From Streptomyces canus (GTDB lineage: Bacteria; Actinomycetota; Actinomycetes; Streptomycetales; Streptomycetaceae): DNA of 64,000 nt. Shown one piece after another: positions 1-7,574 of this stretch. Both the position numbers and the translations under genes were made by a program. The notes below the pieces were generated by a model that had not been told where the DNA came from, ran no database searches, and saw nothing but the letters and a program-made list of their open reading frames with translations. The DNA lies in assembly GCF_041435015.1 (NCBI RefSeq), contig NZ_CP107989.1:3224001-3288000 (forward strand), read 5' to 3'. Positions within the stretch are counted from its first letter, which is position 1. Every line of letters starts with the position of its first letter.

Positions 1-277
1 ACGGGAACGAGCATGTCCGCCGCCAGAGCACCGGCCCGAGCTCCACCTCGGTGATGCCGGTCTCCTCGGCGAGTTCCCTCAGGGCGGCCTCTTCACGGGT
101 CTCCTCGCCCTCCAGTCCGCCACCGGGCGTGAACCACCAGTCGTCGGCCGGATCGTCCGGCTCGTGACCGTGCAGCAGCAGAATGCGGTCCTCGGGGTCG
201 AGCAGGACCACCCGGGCCACCTTGCGCAGTTCGCCTTCGGGCGAGTCGTCCTGCCCGGCCGACGCCTCAGCGGGCAC
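1..277 (-). CDS. NUDIX hydrolase (partial, 3' end outside window)
   Basis: This is the N-terminal part of a NUDIX pyrophosphohydrolase that continues beyond the left edge. The visible 92 residues include a complete NUDIX box, with GGLEGEETREEAALRELAEE giving the G-x5-E-x7-REuxEE pattern. It is preceded by a strand reading LLLHGHEPDDP and WWFTPGGG. A GTG at 277 overlaps the stop region of the upstream signal peptidase gene, so the two are probably translationally coupled. The family cleaves X-linked nucleoside diphosphates; the substrate cannot be told from this fragment. Known Streptomyces gene order places such a gene after sipZ. Confidence 0.85.
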   Translation of the reverse strand, partial: MPAEASAGQDDSPEGELRKVARVVLLDPEDRILLLHGHEPDDPADDWWFTPGGGLEGEETREEAALRELAEETGITEVELGPVLWRRTCSFP

Positions 278-1040
278 CGGCGGGCTCCGTCCGGACGCGG
301 GAGCGCCCGCCGAAGAGCTTGGCGACGGGCCCGTACGCCCCGCCGCCCAGAACGAGCACCGCGCCGACGATGATCAGGATGAAGATCGTACGCAGCGGTC
401 CGGGCGAGGAGAGCGCGCCGAGCGGCTCGAAGCCGGTGGGGCGCTCCAGCATGCCCTTCATGGGCCAGACGACGGCGTCCACCCGAGCGGTGACGGCCGA
501 GCGTGCGACGGTGCCCTGGGCGGCGTCGGTGAGGTGGGCGGAGGAGTCCAGCGAGCCCTGGCGCTCGTCGCCGAGCAGGAAGAGGCGGCCTTCGGGCACT
601 TTCACCGTCGGGATGGACTTGTCCTCGACGATGCTGCCCTTGAGATAGGTTTCGTCGATCTTCTTACCATTGACGGTCAGCTTCCCGTCGGTGCAGCAGG
701 AGACGGTGTCCCCGCCGACCGCGACCACCCGCTTGACCACCGAGGCGCCGGTCACCCAGCTCTTGTCGGTGAAGACGACGACATCGCCCCGGCGTATCTC
801 GTCGCCGTCGACGCGCTGCGCCATCACCCGGTCGCCCGCGTCGATCGTGGGCGTCATCGAGCTGGTGGGCACGGTATACGGCCGGTACAGCACCGCTCCC
901 CAGGCGAATCCCCCGAGAAACAGCACCAGGCCCAGTGCGACGGCCAGTCCGGACAGTCGCTGTCCGGTCCGGCCGCCCACCGGGCCCGTGCTGGTGCCGC
1001 CGCTCTGCGGGGCCGTACGTGTAGTGCTCTCGCCACCCAT
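267..1040 (-). CDS. sipZ: Type I signal peptidase SipZ-like
   Basis: Membrane serine protease that removes signal peptides from exported proteins at the outer face of the membrane. 257 residues. One membrane span near residues 30-52, then the catalytic Ser box (VPTSSMTPTI), the catalytic Lys box (VVKRVVAVGGD) and the conserved GDERQGSLDS box. A second hydrophobic segment (FILIIVGAVLVLGGG) lies near the C-terminus, giving the two-span topology known for some Streptomyces Sip enzymes. It is the fourth sip gene in a row and is separated from sipY by about 117 bp, so it probably has its own promoter; the downstream NUDIX gene overlaps its end. The Sip paralogue names are assigned by gene order. 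Confidence 0.9.
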   Translation of the reverse strand: MGGESTTRTAPQSGGTSTGPVGGRTGQRLSGLAVALGLVLFLGGFAWGAVLYRPYTVPTSSMTPTIDAGDRVMAQRVDGDEIRRGDVVVFTDKSWVTGASVVKRVVAVGGDTVSCCTDGKLTVNGKKIDETYLKGSIVEDKSIPTVKVPEGRLFLLGDERQGSLDSSAHLTDAAQGTVARSAVTARVDAVVWPMKGMLERPTGFEPLGALSSPGPLRTIFILIIVGAVLVLGGGAYGPVAKLFGGRSRVRTEPAGAR

Positions 1041-1157
1041 GGACCCGCACCCTACCCGGCGGTACCCGGCCGGGGCAGCCCCTCCTCCCCGGCCGGGGTC
1101 ACCCGCTCCGCAAAGCTTTCGCCAGGTCGCGCGGCACCCCCGGTGCCTGGGGGCTGA

Positions 1158-2129
1158 TCAGCGGGTCCGCTCCACGGTGATCTTCCTGCGCCGCCACAAT
1201 GCCACCGGCACCACACCGACGAGGGCGATCCCCTGCGGCGCGACCGTCAGGGCGGCGGAGGCCGACGACCCGTTGTTGATGCCGGCCTGGTCGAAGGTGT
1301 CGGGCTTGGGCAGCGTGCCCCAGCGGTTGAGCGGCCAGGCCTTCACGACGGCGCGCCCGACGACGTCGTCGACCGGGACCATGCCGTGGTGCTTGTCCGA
1401 CTGGTTGTAGCGCGAGTCACGGGAGTTCTGCCGGTGGTCGCCCATCACCCAGATGTAGCCCTTGGGGACCTTCACCGTGAACTGGCCGCCCTGGTCGTCC
1501 TGGCTGCACGGGGTGTTGCCGGCATAGACGTACGACGCCTCGCTCAGCGCCTTGCCGTTGACCTTCAGCGGACCGGTGCCCTCGCAGGAGACCGTGTCAC
1601 CACCCACGCCGACGACGCGCTTGATGAGGTCCTTCTCCTCGGCGGAGGGCATCAGGCCGATCCAGGAGAGGAACGTCTGTACGGCGTTCGGGTCCGCGGT
1701 CGGTTCGCCCGCCAGCCAGTTGTCGGGGTCGTGGAAGACGACGACCTCGCCGCGCTCGGGCTCGGAGCCGAACCACGGGGTGAGCTTGTCGACCAGGACG
1801 CGGTCGCCCTCCTGGAGGGTGTTCTGCATCGAGTCGGACGGGATCGAGAAGGCCTGCACCAGGAACGTCTTGATCAGCAGCGCCAGCACGAGCGCGATGC
1901 CGACCAGGATGGGCAGCTCCTTCCAGAAGGAGCGCGGCTTCTTCACCCTGGGGGCCGAGTCGCCGGGCCCCCCTCCCTTGACCTCCGTCACCATGCCGTC
2001 CTCGGTCACTCCGGAGTCACTCCCGGAGGTCACGGCGCTGTCCGCGGCCGGGTCGGCTGCTTCCACGGGGCGTCCGCGGTGCTCCTCGCCGTCGTGCCCG
2101 GATCGTGCGCCAACCGCCACATCCCCCAC
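1158..2129 (-). CDS. sipY: Type I signal peptidase SipY-like
   Basis: Signal peptidase I of 323 residues. After an acidic, disordered cytoplasmic tail of about 70 residues comes a span (PILVGIALVLALLIKTFLV), the Ser box (IPSDSMQNTL), the Lys box (LIKRVVGVGGD) and the box GDHRQNSRDSR. A C-terminal hydrophobic stretch (QGIALVGVVPVALW) precedes a basic tail, suggesting a second membrane span. The GTG start at 2129 has a strong AAGGAG Shine-Dalgarno sequence at 2135-2140. The upstream sipX frame runs 113 bp into this gene, which is unusual; see the finding on sipX. Confidence 0.9.
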   Translation of the reverse strand: MGDVAVGARSGHDGEEHRGRPVEAADPAADSAVTSGSDSGVTEDGMVTEVKGGGPGDSAPRVKKPRSFWKELPILVGIALVLALLIKTFLVQAFSIPSDSMQNTLQEGDRVLVDKLTPWFGSEPERGEVVVFHDPDNWLAGEPTADPNAVQTFLSWIGLMPSAEEKDLIKRVVGVGGDTVSCEGTGPLKVNGKALSEASYVYAGNTPCSQDDQGGQFTVKVPKGYIWVMGDHRQNSRDSRYNQSDKHHGMVPVDDVVGRAVVKAWPLNRWGTLPKPDTFDQAGINNGSSASAALTVAPQGIALVGVVPVALWRRRKITVERTR

Positions 2130-3111
2130 GCCAACTCCTTACTCTGTGCCGCCGCCTGCCCCAGGTTCGGCGCAGGCCCACCACTCCCATAACGAGCGGG
2201 AGTTCCGCAGGGCTCGGGAGTTGGATCGCTTCGTTCGGATCCTCGGGAGCAACCCTAAGCGACGCCCGGGAGCCTGAGGTCGTCCCTGATGCCGAGTCGG
2301 CCACGGAAGAGTAAGTTTTCGGTTCTTTCAGCGTGGTCCAGTGCCCAAAGGGCCAGGCGATGACCATGGCCCGTCCGACCACCGAGTCCAGGGAGACGGT
2401 GCCGCCGTAGTCGGTGTCCTGGTGCGAGCGGGAGTCCGCGGAGTTGGCGCGGTGGTCCCCCATGACCCACAGCCGCCCCTGGGGGACGGTGATGTCGAAC
2501 TGCTGGGTGGAGGGGGCGTTTCCCGGATAGAGGTAGTCGGTCTCGCTCAGGGGGACGCCGTTGACGGTCACCCGCCCCTGGGTGTCGCAGCACTTGACGC
2601 GGTCACCACCGACCCCGACGACCCGCTTGATGAGGTCCTTCTCGTTGTCGGACGGCAGCAGGCCGATGAAGGTCAGGCCCTCCTTGACCTGCTTGACGAC
2701 GATGGGGTCGTCCTTCTTCGTCGTGGTCTGCTCGTCCTGGAGCCAGCCGCCGGGGTCCTTGAAGACGACGACGTCCCCGCGTTGCGGCTCGGAGCCGAAC
2801 CACGGGGTGAACTTGTCGACCAGGACACGGTCGCCGATCCGGATCGTCTGTTCCATCGAGCCGGACGGGATCACGAACGCCTGGACGAGGAAGGTCTTCA
2901 GGACCAGGGCTATGAGGACGGCCACGCCGACGAGGAGGGGTATCTCCTTGACCGCGCCGCGCCTCCTGCGCCGCTTGACCTTGCGCTGGAGCTGTCGCCG
3001 CTCCGCGCGTGAACGGCCGCCCGTGGGGCTGGCGGAACGCCGGACACCGGTGGGCAGCAGGTTCTCGGCGGCGGAACTCGACACACCGCGCGGCTTGCCG
3101 CGGTTACCCAT
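2017..3111 (-). CDS. sipX: Type I signal peptidase SipX-like, probably frameshifted tail
   Basis: Signal peptidase I with all catalytic boxes: a span around residues 55-75, the Ser box (IPSGSMEQTIRIGDRV), the Lys box (LIKRVVGVGGDRV) and GDHRANSADSR. The ATG at 3111 overlaps the sipW stop by 8 bp, which fixes the start better than the longer upstream frame. As read it is 364 residues. The last 40 or so are Arg-rich (WGRRRHRVRSWRGGCGG) and are simply the sipY start region in another frame. A TAA at 2139-2141, one frame over and overlapping the sipY Shine-Dalgarno sequence, would give about 323 residues, near the usual SipX size as I recall it. A one-base indel near the end is likely, either real or a sequencing error. 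The catalytic part is intact. Confidence 0.85.
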   Translation of the reverse strand: MGNRGKPRGVSSSAAENLLPTGVRRSASPTGGRSRAERRQLQRKVKRRRRRGAVKEIPLLVGVAVLIALVLKTFLVQAFVIPSGSMEQTIRIGDRVLVDKFTPWFGSEPQRGDVVVFKDPGGWLQDEQTTTKKDDPIVVKQVKEGLTFIGLLPSDNEKDLIKRVVGVGGDRVKCCDTQGRVTVNGVPLSETDYLYPGNAPSTQQFDITVPQGRLWVMGDHRANSADSRSHQDTDYGGTVSLDSVVGRAMVIAWPFGHWTTLKEPKTYSSVADSASGTTSGSRASLRVAPEDPNEAIQLPSPAELPLVMGVVGLRRTWGRRRHRVRSWRGGCGGWRTIRARRRGAPRTPRGSSRPGRGQRRDLRE

Positions 3112-3799
3112 GCGCGCCCTCCGCTGCGGACACGCGCGCGTAGGCGGCGGAACGGTGCAGACGGGTGGCGTGGCCGGCGGGCCAGATGATCCAGTCGGCC
3201 CGGCCGAGAACATCGTCGACGGGGATCATGCCGCCGCCCGGTGAGCCCAGATGGTCCCGGGAGTCGCTGGAGACGCTGCGATGGTCACCGAGGACGAACA
3301 GTGCGGCGTCGGGCACCTCGACGTCGAAGGAAACCGAGGACGGGCTGTCGCCCGGGTACAGGAAGCCCGACTCGTCGACCGACCGGCCGTTCACCTCGAT
3401 CCTCCCCACCTTGTCGCAGCAGACCACGTGGTCTCCCCCCACACCCACAACGCGTTTGATGTAGTCCCCGTCACCGAAATACCCGGTTCCGTCGAACACG
3501 ACCACATCTCCCCGCCGCGGCTCGGCACCGAAACGGTACGCCAACCTATTTACGAGAACGCGGTCCCCGATCCTCAATCCGTTTTCCATGGATCCGCTGG
3601 GAATCTGGAATGGTCTGACCACGAACGTGCTGATCAGCAGAAGAAAGACCAGGCAGAGCAGCAGGGTCAGGGAGATCCGGCCCCCCGGCAGCCCCTCGGT
3701 GATCCTTGACACCAACGCGAAACGCGACCGTCCCTCCGCGGCTCCTGGTGCGGAGCGGGAGGAGCGGTCGCGCTCCGTCGGCTGTGCTTCGGTGTCCAT
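3104..3799 (-). CDS. sipW: Type I signal peptidase SipW-like
   Basis: First gene of the signal peptidase cluster, 231 residues. One N-terminal span (LTLLLCLVFLLLISTFVV), the Ser box (IPSGSMENGLRIGDRV), the Lys box (YIKRVVGVGGD) and GDHRSVSSDSR. It has no obvious C-terminal membrane span, unlike its neighbours. Its TAA stop lies inside the start region of sipX, so the pair should be translationally coupled. It follows rplS at 45 bp, so the sip genes may be read through from the ribosomal operon. The role is removal of signal peptides at the outer membrane face; division of labour among the four paralogues cannot be read from sequence. Confidence 0.9.
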   Translation of the reverse strand: MDTEAQPTERDRSSRSAPGAAEGRSRFALVSRITEGLPGGRISLTLLLCLVFLLLISTFVVRPFQIPSGSMENGLRIGDRVLVNRLAYRFGAEPRRGDVVVFDGTGYFGDGDYIKRVVGVGGDHVVCCDKVGRIEVNGRSVDESGFLYPGDSPSSVSFDVEVPDAALFVLGDHRSVSSDSRDHLGSPGGGMIPVDDVLGRADWIIWPAGHATRLHRSAAYARVSAAEGAHG

Positions 3800-3844
3800 C
3801 GGAGCCAGATGCTATCCGGCCCCGCTGTGACCTCCGAAAAGCGC

Positions 3845-4195
3845 TCAGTTGTCGCGCTTCTCCTTGATCTTCGCGGCCTTGCCGCGGAGCTCGCGCAGGT
3901 AGTACAGCTTCGCGCGGCGCACGTCACCGCGGGTGACGAGCTCGATCTTCTCGACGATCGGGGTGTGCACCGGGAAGGTGCGCTCGACGCCGACGGAGAA
4001 CGAGACCTTGCGGACCGTGAAGGTCTCGCGGACACCGGCGCCCTGGCGACGGATCACCACGCCCTTGAACTGCTGCACACGGGAGCGGTTGCCCTCGATG
4101 ACGCGGACGTGGACGTTGACGGTGTCACCCGGGCGGAAGGCCGGGATGTCGGTGCGCAGCGACGCGGAGTCGACGATGTCGAGCAGGTGAGACAT
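3845..4195 (-). CDS. rplS: Ribosomal protein bL19
   Basis: Large-subunit protein at the 30S-50S interface. 116 residues from the ATG at 4195 ([12 protein letters not shown]), the usual length. An in-frame start nine codons upstream is possible but would add a non-conserved tail. Family motifs are visible: [30 protein letters not shown] and the C-terminal [15 protein letters not shown]. It lies between trmD and sipW on the same strand. The 133 bp gap to trmD is larger than elsewhere in this operon and holds a short hairpin, so rplS may have an extra promoter or leader. Confidence 0.97.
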   Translation of the reverse strand: MSHLLDIVDSASLRTDIPAFRPGDTVNVHVRVIEGNRSRVQQFKGVVIRRQGAGVRETFTVRKVSFSVGVERTFPVHTPIVEKIELVTRGDVRRAKLYYLRELRGKAAKIKEKRDN

Positions 4196-4285
4196 TTCGT
4201 CTGCTTTCTTCGCCCATGCCACAGGTCATCGGCGGTAGCTAGTGTTTCGTGAGGAGGCTGTCCGTGCCGGGGCGGGCGTCGTGTC

Positions 4286-4300
4286 CCCCTGTGGCAGGGG
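4286..4300 (-). other. Short hairpin in the trmD-rplS gap
   Basis: CCCCTG-TGG-CAGGGG forms a perfect 6-bp stem between trmD and rplS. It could be part of an rplS leader, or chance in high-GC DNA. No U-tract follows. Confidence 0.25.
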
Positions 4301-4328
4301 CGCACGCCGGACGACGCACAACAGCGGC

Positions 4329-5162
4329 CTATTGTTCCATGGCTTGTGGCCTGCGCCAAAATCGGCCGTACGGCTCCCCCGCCGGGTCCGGCGCCCAGCC
4401 CAGGATGGAGAGCATCTCGCGGTCCTTCTTGTCGAAGACCCCCGGGTCACAGCGCTCGATGAGGTCGGGCCGGTTGGCAGCCGTACGCCGGAGTGCCTCG
4501 TCGCGGCGCCAGCGGGCGATCTTGCCATGGTGCCCGCTGAGCAGCACGTCCGGGATGCCGCGCCCGCGCCACTCGGGCGGCTTGGTGAAGACGGGGCCTT
4601 CGAGCAGGTTCGCCATGGCTCCGGGCGCGAAGGAGTCGTCCCGGTGCGACTCGGCGTTGCCCAGCACACCGGGCAGCAGCCGGGCCACCGCCTCGGTGAC
4701 CACCAGTACGGCCGCTTCGCCGCCGGCGAGGACGTAGTCGCCGATGGACACCTCGTGGACGGGCATCCGAGTGGCGTACTCGTCGATCACCCGGCGGTCG
4801 ATGCCCTCGTAGCGCGCCGGAGTGAAGATCAGCCAGGGGCACTCGGAGAGCTCCACGGCGAGCTCCTGGGTGAAGGGGCGGCCGCTCGGGGTGGGGACGA
4901 CGAGCGCGGGCGCGTGGGAGCCCGTCTCGTAGCCGTCCGCGAGCACGCAGTCCAGCGCGTCCCCCCAGGGGTCGGTCTTCATGACCATGCCCGGGCCGCC
5001 GCCGTACGGGGTGTCGTCGACGGTGTTGTGCCGGTCGTACGTCCACGCGCGCAGATCGTGGACGTGCACGTCCAGCTGGCCACGCGCGCGTGCCTTGCCG
5101 ACCAGGGAGACGTTCAGGGGTTCGAGGTACGCGGGGAAGATCGTGACGACGTCGAGCCGCAT
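4329..5162 (-). CDS. trmD: tRNA (guanine37-N1)-methyltransferase TrmD
   Basis: SPOUT-family methyltransferase that makes m1G37 next to the anticodon and so protects reading frame. 277 residues. The N-terminus [16 protein letters not shown] and the substrate loop YDRHNTVDDTPYGGGPGMVMK are typical. The SAM-binding trefoil knot is seen as LIFTPARYEGIDRRV and IGDYVLAGGEAA. The start overlaps the rimM stop by one base, so the two are coupled. The order rpsP-(khpA)-rimM-trmD-rplS is the classic bacterial ribosome maturation operon. Confidence 0.97.
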   Translation of the reverse strand: MRLDVVTIFPAYLEPLNVSLVGKARARGQLDVHVHDLRAWTYDRHNTVDDTPYGGGPGMVMKTDPWGDALDCVLADGYETGSHAPALVVPTPSGRPFTQELAVELSECPWLIFTPARYEGIDRRVIDEYATRMPVHEVSIGDYVLAGGEAAVLVVTEAVARLLPGVLGNAESHRDDSFAPGAMANLLEGPVFTKPPEWRGRGIPDVLLSGHHGKIARWRRDEALRRTAANRPDLIERCDPGVFDKKDREMLSILGWAPDPAGEPYGRFWRRPQAMEQ

Positions 5163-5713
5163 CAGGACTCGTCCTCGGAGTCCCGGGAGGACGCGATCTC
5201 GGCGCGGTCGTCGATCAGGCCGGGCGGTGGTGTGATGACCGCCCTCTGCTCCGCCAGGTCGATCTCGGCGACGATCTCCTCGACGAACGGGATCATCACC
5301 TCACTGCCGTCCGGCCGCTCGACGATGAAGAGGTCCTGGGAGGGCAGGTGCGAGATCTCGGTGATCCGGCCGACCTCGACGCCGTCCGCGGTGACCACGT
5401 CGAGGTCCATCAGCTGGTGGTCGTAGTACTCGTCCTCCTCCTCCGGCAGCTCCTCCGGATCGACCTCGGCGATCAGGAGGGTGTTGCGGAGGGCCTCGGC
5501 GGCGGTGCGGTCCTTCACGCCCTCGAAGCGCAGGAGGAGACGGCCGCTGTGGACGCGGCCGGTCTCGATGGTGAGCGGCCCCGTGGAGGGCGGGTCGGTG
5601 GCCAGGACGGCGCCGGGGGCGAGCCTGAGTTCGGGCTCGTCGGTTCGTACCTCGACGGTGACGTCGCCCTTGATGCCGTGGGCGCGGCCGATCCGTGCGA
5701 CTACCAGCTGCAC
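5162..5713 (-). CDS. rimM: Ribosome maturation factor RimM
   Basis: 30S assembly factor that binds uS19 and helps mature the 16S 3' domain. 183 residues: an N-terminal RimM barrel ([25 protein letters not shown]) and a C-terminal PRC-barrel domain ([41 protein letters not shown]). The acidic tail (RDSEDES) is not conserved. It sits 83 bp from khpA and overlaps trmD by one base, within the rpsP operon. Confidence 0.96.
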   Translation of the reverse strand: MQLVVARIGRAHGIKGDVTVEVRTDEPELRLAPGAVLATDPPSTGPLTIETGRVHSGRLLLRFEGVKDRTAAEALRNTLLIAEVDPEELPEEEDEYYDHQLMDLDVVTADGVEVGRITEISHLPSQDLFIVERPDGSEVMIPFVEEIVAEIDLAEQRAVITPPPGLIDDRAEIASSRDSEDES

Positions 5714-5796
5714 TGTGCTTGCTCTCCTGTCATACGACTACGGGCCGGGGACGGCCCGATGGCCCTCCCCGGCCCGAGCCGGTGCTGCGTTTGACG

Positions 5797-6036
5797 TCAG
5801 CGGACGTGGTCGACGTCGACGAGGTCGACGCGAACACCACGGCCGCCGATGGCGCCCACGACGGTGCGCAGGGCACGCGCGGTGCGGCCGTTGCGGCCGA
5901 TCACCTTGCCGAGGTCGTCGGGGTGCACCCGGACCTCGAGAACGCGCCCGCGACGCAGGTTGCGCGAGGCGACCTGCACATCGTCAGGGTTGTCGACGAT
6001 GCCCTTCACGAGGTGCTCGAGAGCCTCCTCGAGCAT
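5797..6036 (-). CDS. khpA: KH-domain RNA-binding protein KhpA
   Basis: 79-residue single KH-domain protein. The GxxG RNA-binding loop is visible as GKVIGRNGRTARALR, preceded by VHPDDL. In Gram-positive bacteria this small protein (KhpA/YlqC) sits between rpsP and rimM, exactly as here, and partners with KhpB to bind RNAs linked to cell division and envelope control. The gap to rpsP is only 2 bp, so it is part of the same transcript. Confidence 0.92.
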   Translation of the reverse strand: MLEEALEHLVKGIVDNPDDVQVASRNLRRGRVLEVRVHPDDLGKVIGRNGRTARALRTVVGAIGGRGVRVDLVDVDHVR

Positions 6037-6038
6037 GC

Positions 6039-6458
6039 TCAGGCCTCGGTCGACCCGGACTCGGCCGCGGCCTCGTCCTTCTTCTCAGCCTTCTTCTTCT
6101 GGGTGATGGCCTCACCCTTGCCCTCGTCGTCGCCACCAAGGGCCTCGAACGAGGGGCGCGCGGCCTTCTCGGCCGGCTGGAGCAGCGGAGCCGGGGCGGG
6201 CTCGCCCTTGTACTTCTGCCAGTCGCCGGTCTTCTTCAGAATGGCGAGCACGGGCTCGGTCGGCTGCGCGCCGACACCGAGCCAGTACGCCACACGGTCG
6301 GCGTCGACCTCGATGCGCGAGGGGTTCTGCACCGGGTGGTACAGGCCGATCTCCTCGATCGCACGGCCGTCACGGCGGGTGCGGGAATCGGCGACGACGA
6401 TGCGGTAGTGAGGCGAACGGATCTTGCCCAGACGCTTCAGCTTGATCTTGACTGCCAC
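6039..6458 (-). CDS. rpsP: Ribosomal protein bS16
   Basis: Small-subunit assembly protein. 139 residues: the conserved core of about 85 residues ([52 protein letters not shown]) is followed by a Lys/Glu/Ala-rich C-terminal extension, usual for actinobacterial S16. It is the first gene of the rpsP-khpA-rimM-trmD-rplS operon. The 250 bp upstream (6459-6710) must carry the operon promoter, though no convincing -10/-35 pair stands out there. Confidence 0.97.
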   Translation of the reverse strand: MAVKIKLKRLGKIRSPHYRIVVADSRTRRDGRAIEEIGLYHPVQNPSRIEVDADRVAYWLGVGAQPTEPVLAILKKTGDWQKYKGEPAPAPLLQPAEKAARPSFEALGGDDEGKGEAITQKKKAEKKDEAAAESGSTEA

Positions 6459-6710
6459 GGGAGTGGGTTCTCCTGGTTTTGACGTGGTTGGGCACGGCGA
6501 GATTGCCGCGTGGGGTTGCGGTACCCGAGTGCCCGATGGACGCGTCAGCCGGAGGCGAGAGGGTTCCTGTGCGGCTGTCGAGTACAGCTAGCCATTGTGC
6601 CACACCCCGCGACTCACGTCGGACCGAGGGCGCGCACGCGCATGCCTGAGGGGCACCCGGCGTTCCAGGTGCCCTCGGGCCGACCGCGACTGCCACGAGC
6701 AGCCGCGATC

Positions 6711-7313
6711 TCAGCCTGCTGCCGCGCCCACGATCTCGGGGATGCGGAACGGCTTGCCGCAGCCCCCGCAGACGATCGGCGCCTGGGCCAGGACGGAGGG
6801 GACGACCCTCACATTGCGGCCGCAGTCGCAGACCGCCTTGACCCGGACCCCGCCTCCGGAGGAGCCGTGACGGGCCGCCGGTCCCCGGAAGGAGCGGGCG
6901 GTGTCGGCGGAGGTCGCCGCCGTGTGGGCCTTGAGGGCGCGCTGGAGCTGATCGATGGTCGGGCGATACCGACGCTTCGCCTCGGGGGTGAGCGTGACCA
7001 GTGAGAAGCCGCTGCTCGGGTGCGGCTCCTCGGGGTGGTCCAGGCCCATCTCCTCGGCGATCGCGAGGAATCTGCGGTTGTGGTAGCGGCCGGCGCGGGA
7101 GGTGTCGCGGATGCCTCGCGCGGCGGCGATGCCGTGGACTGCCTCGTGAAGCAGTCGCTCGAAGGAGAGCTCGTGACCGCACGCGGACGACGACTCCCCG
7201 ATCAGGGACTCTGGCGCGGCAAGGTCCGGCAGTTCGGGGTGGTACCGCTGAATGTCGGCCCACGCCTCTGCCAGCTCTGCGGCGAGAACAGGTGGTGTCT
7301 GTGTCGTGCTCAC
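6711..7313 (-). CDS. Putative HExxH metalloprotein with C-terminal zinc ribbon
   Basis: 200-residue protein I cannot name. It carries an HEAVH motif at about residues 56-60 (RLLHEAVHGIAAARG), the zinc-binding signature of gluzincin and SprT-like proteases. At the C-terminus is a C-x-C...C-x2-C ribbon (CDCGRNVRV and CGGCGKPFRIP), also seen in SprT-like proteins. No signal peptide, so probably cytoplasmic. It stands alone between proS and the rpsP operon, flanked by non-coding gaps of about 250 bp on each side, as expected for an accessory insertion into conserved synteny. A protease role is inferred from motif only. Confidence 0.75.
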   Translation of the reverse strand: MSTTQTPPVLAAELAEAWADIQRYHPELPDLAAPESLIGESSSACGHELSFERLLHEAVHGIAAARGIRDTSRAGRYHNRRFLAIAEEMGLDHPEEPHPSSGFSLVTLTPEAKRRYRPTIDQLQRALKAHTAATSADTARSFRGPAARHGSSGGGVRVKAVCDCGRNVRVVPSVLAQAPIVCGGCGKPFRIPEIVGAAAG

Positions 7314-7480
7314 GTAATGACAACGAGCCGGAGGGCCCCTGTGTTCCTATTCCGGGGCATCCCAAATAATTTGCACGTACCCGTCAGTTGCCGCTGATGC
7401 GTGGAGACGAGGGCGGGTGCGCTGATCTGCGGAGAAGCCTCGCAGCTCATACCAAGCTGGTGCGTAGTGTGAGGTACGCC

Positions 7481-7509
7481 CCGGCGCGTAGATCGCGTCC
7501 ACGCGCCGG
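7481..7509 (-). terminator. Possible hairpin downstream of proS
   Basis: CCGGCGCG (7481-7488) pairs perfectly with CGCGCCGG (7502-7509) across a 13-nt loop, 66 bp after the proS stop. There is no U-tract; Streptomyces terminators often lack one. The rest of the 261 bp between proS and the HExxH gene shows no gene, and its right part is relatively A/T-rich. Confidence 0.35.
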
Positions 7510-7574
7510 TGCGGTTGTGATCCGCAGGTGCGCAAGAGGCGTTTCGGCCGCTCTCGCACCGGAAGGGTGCTGCC

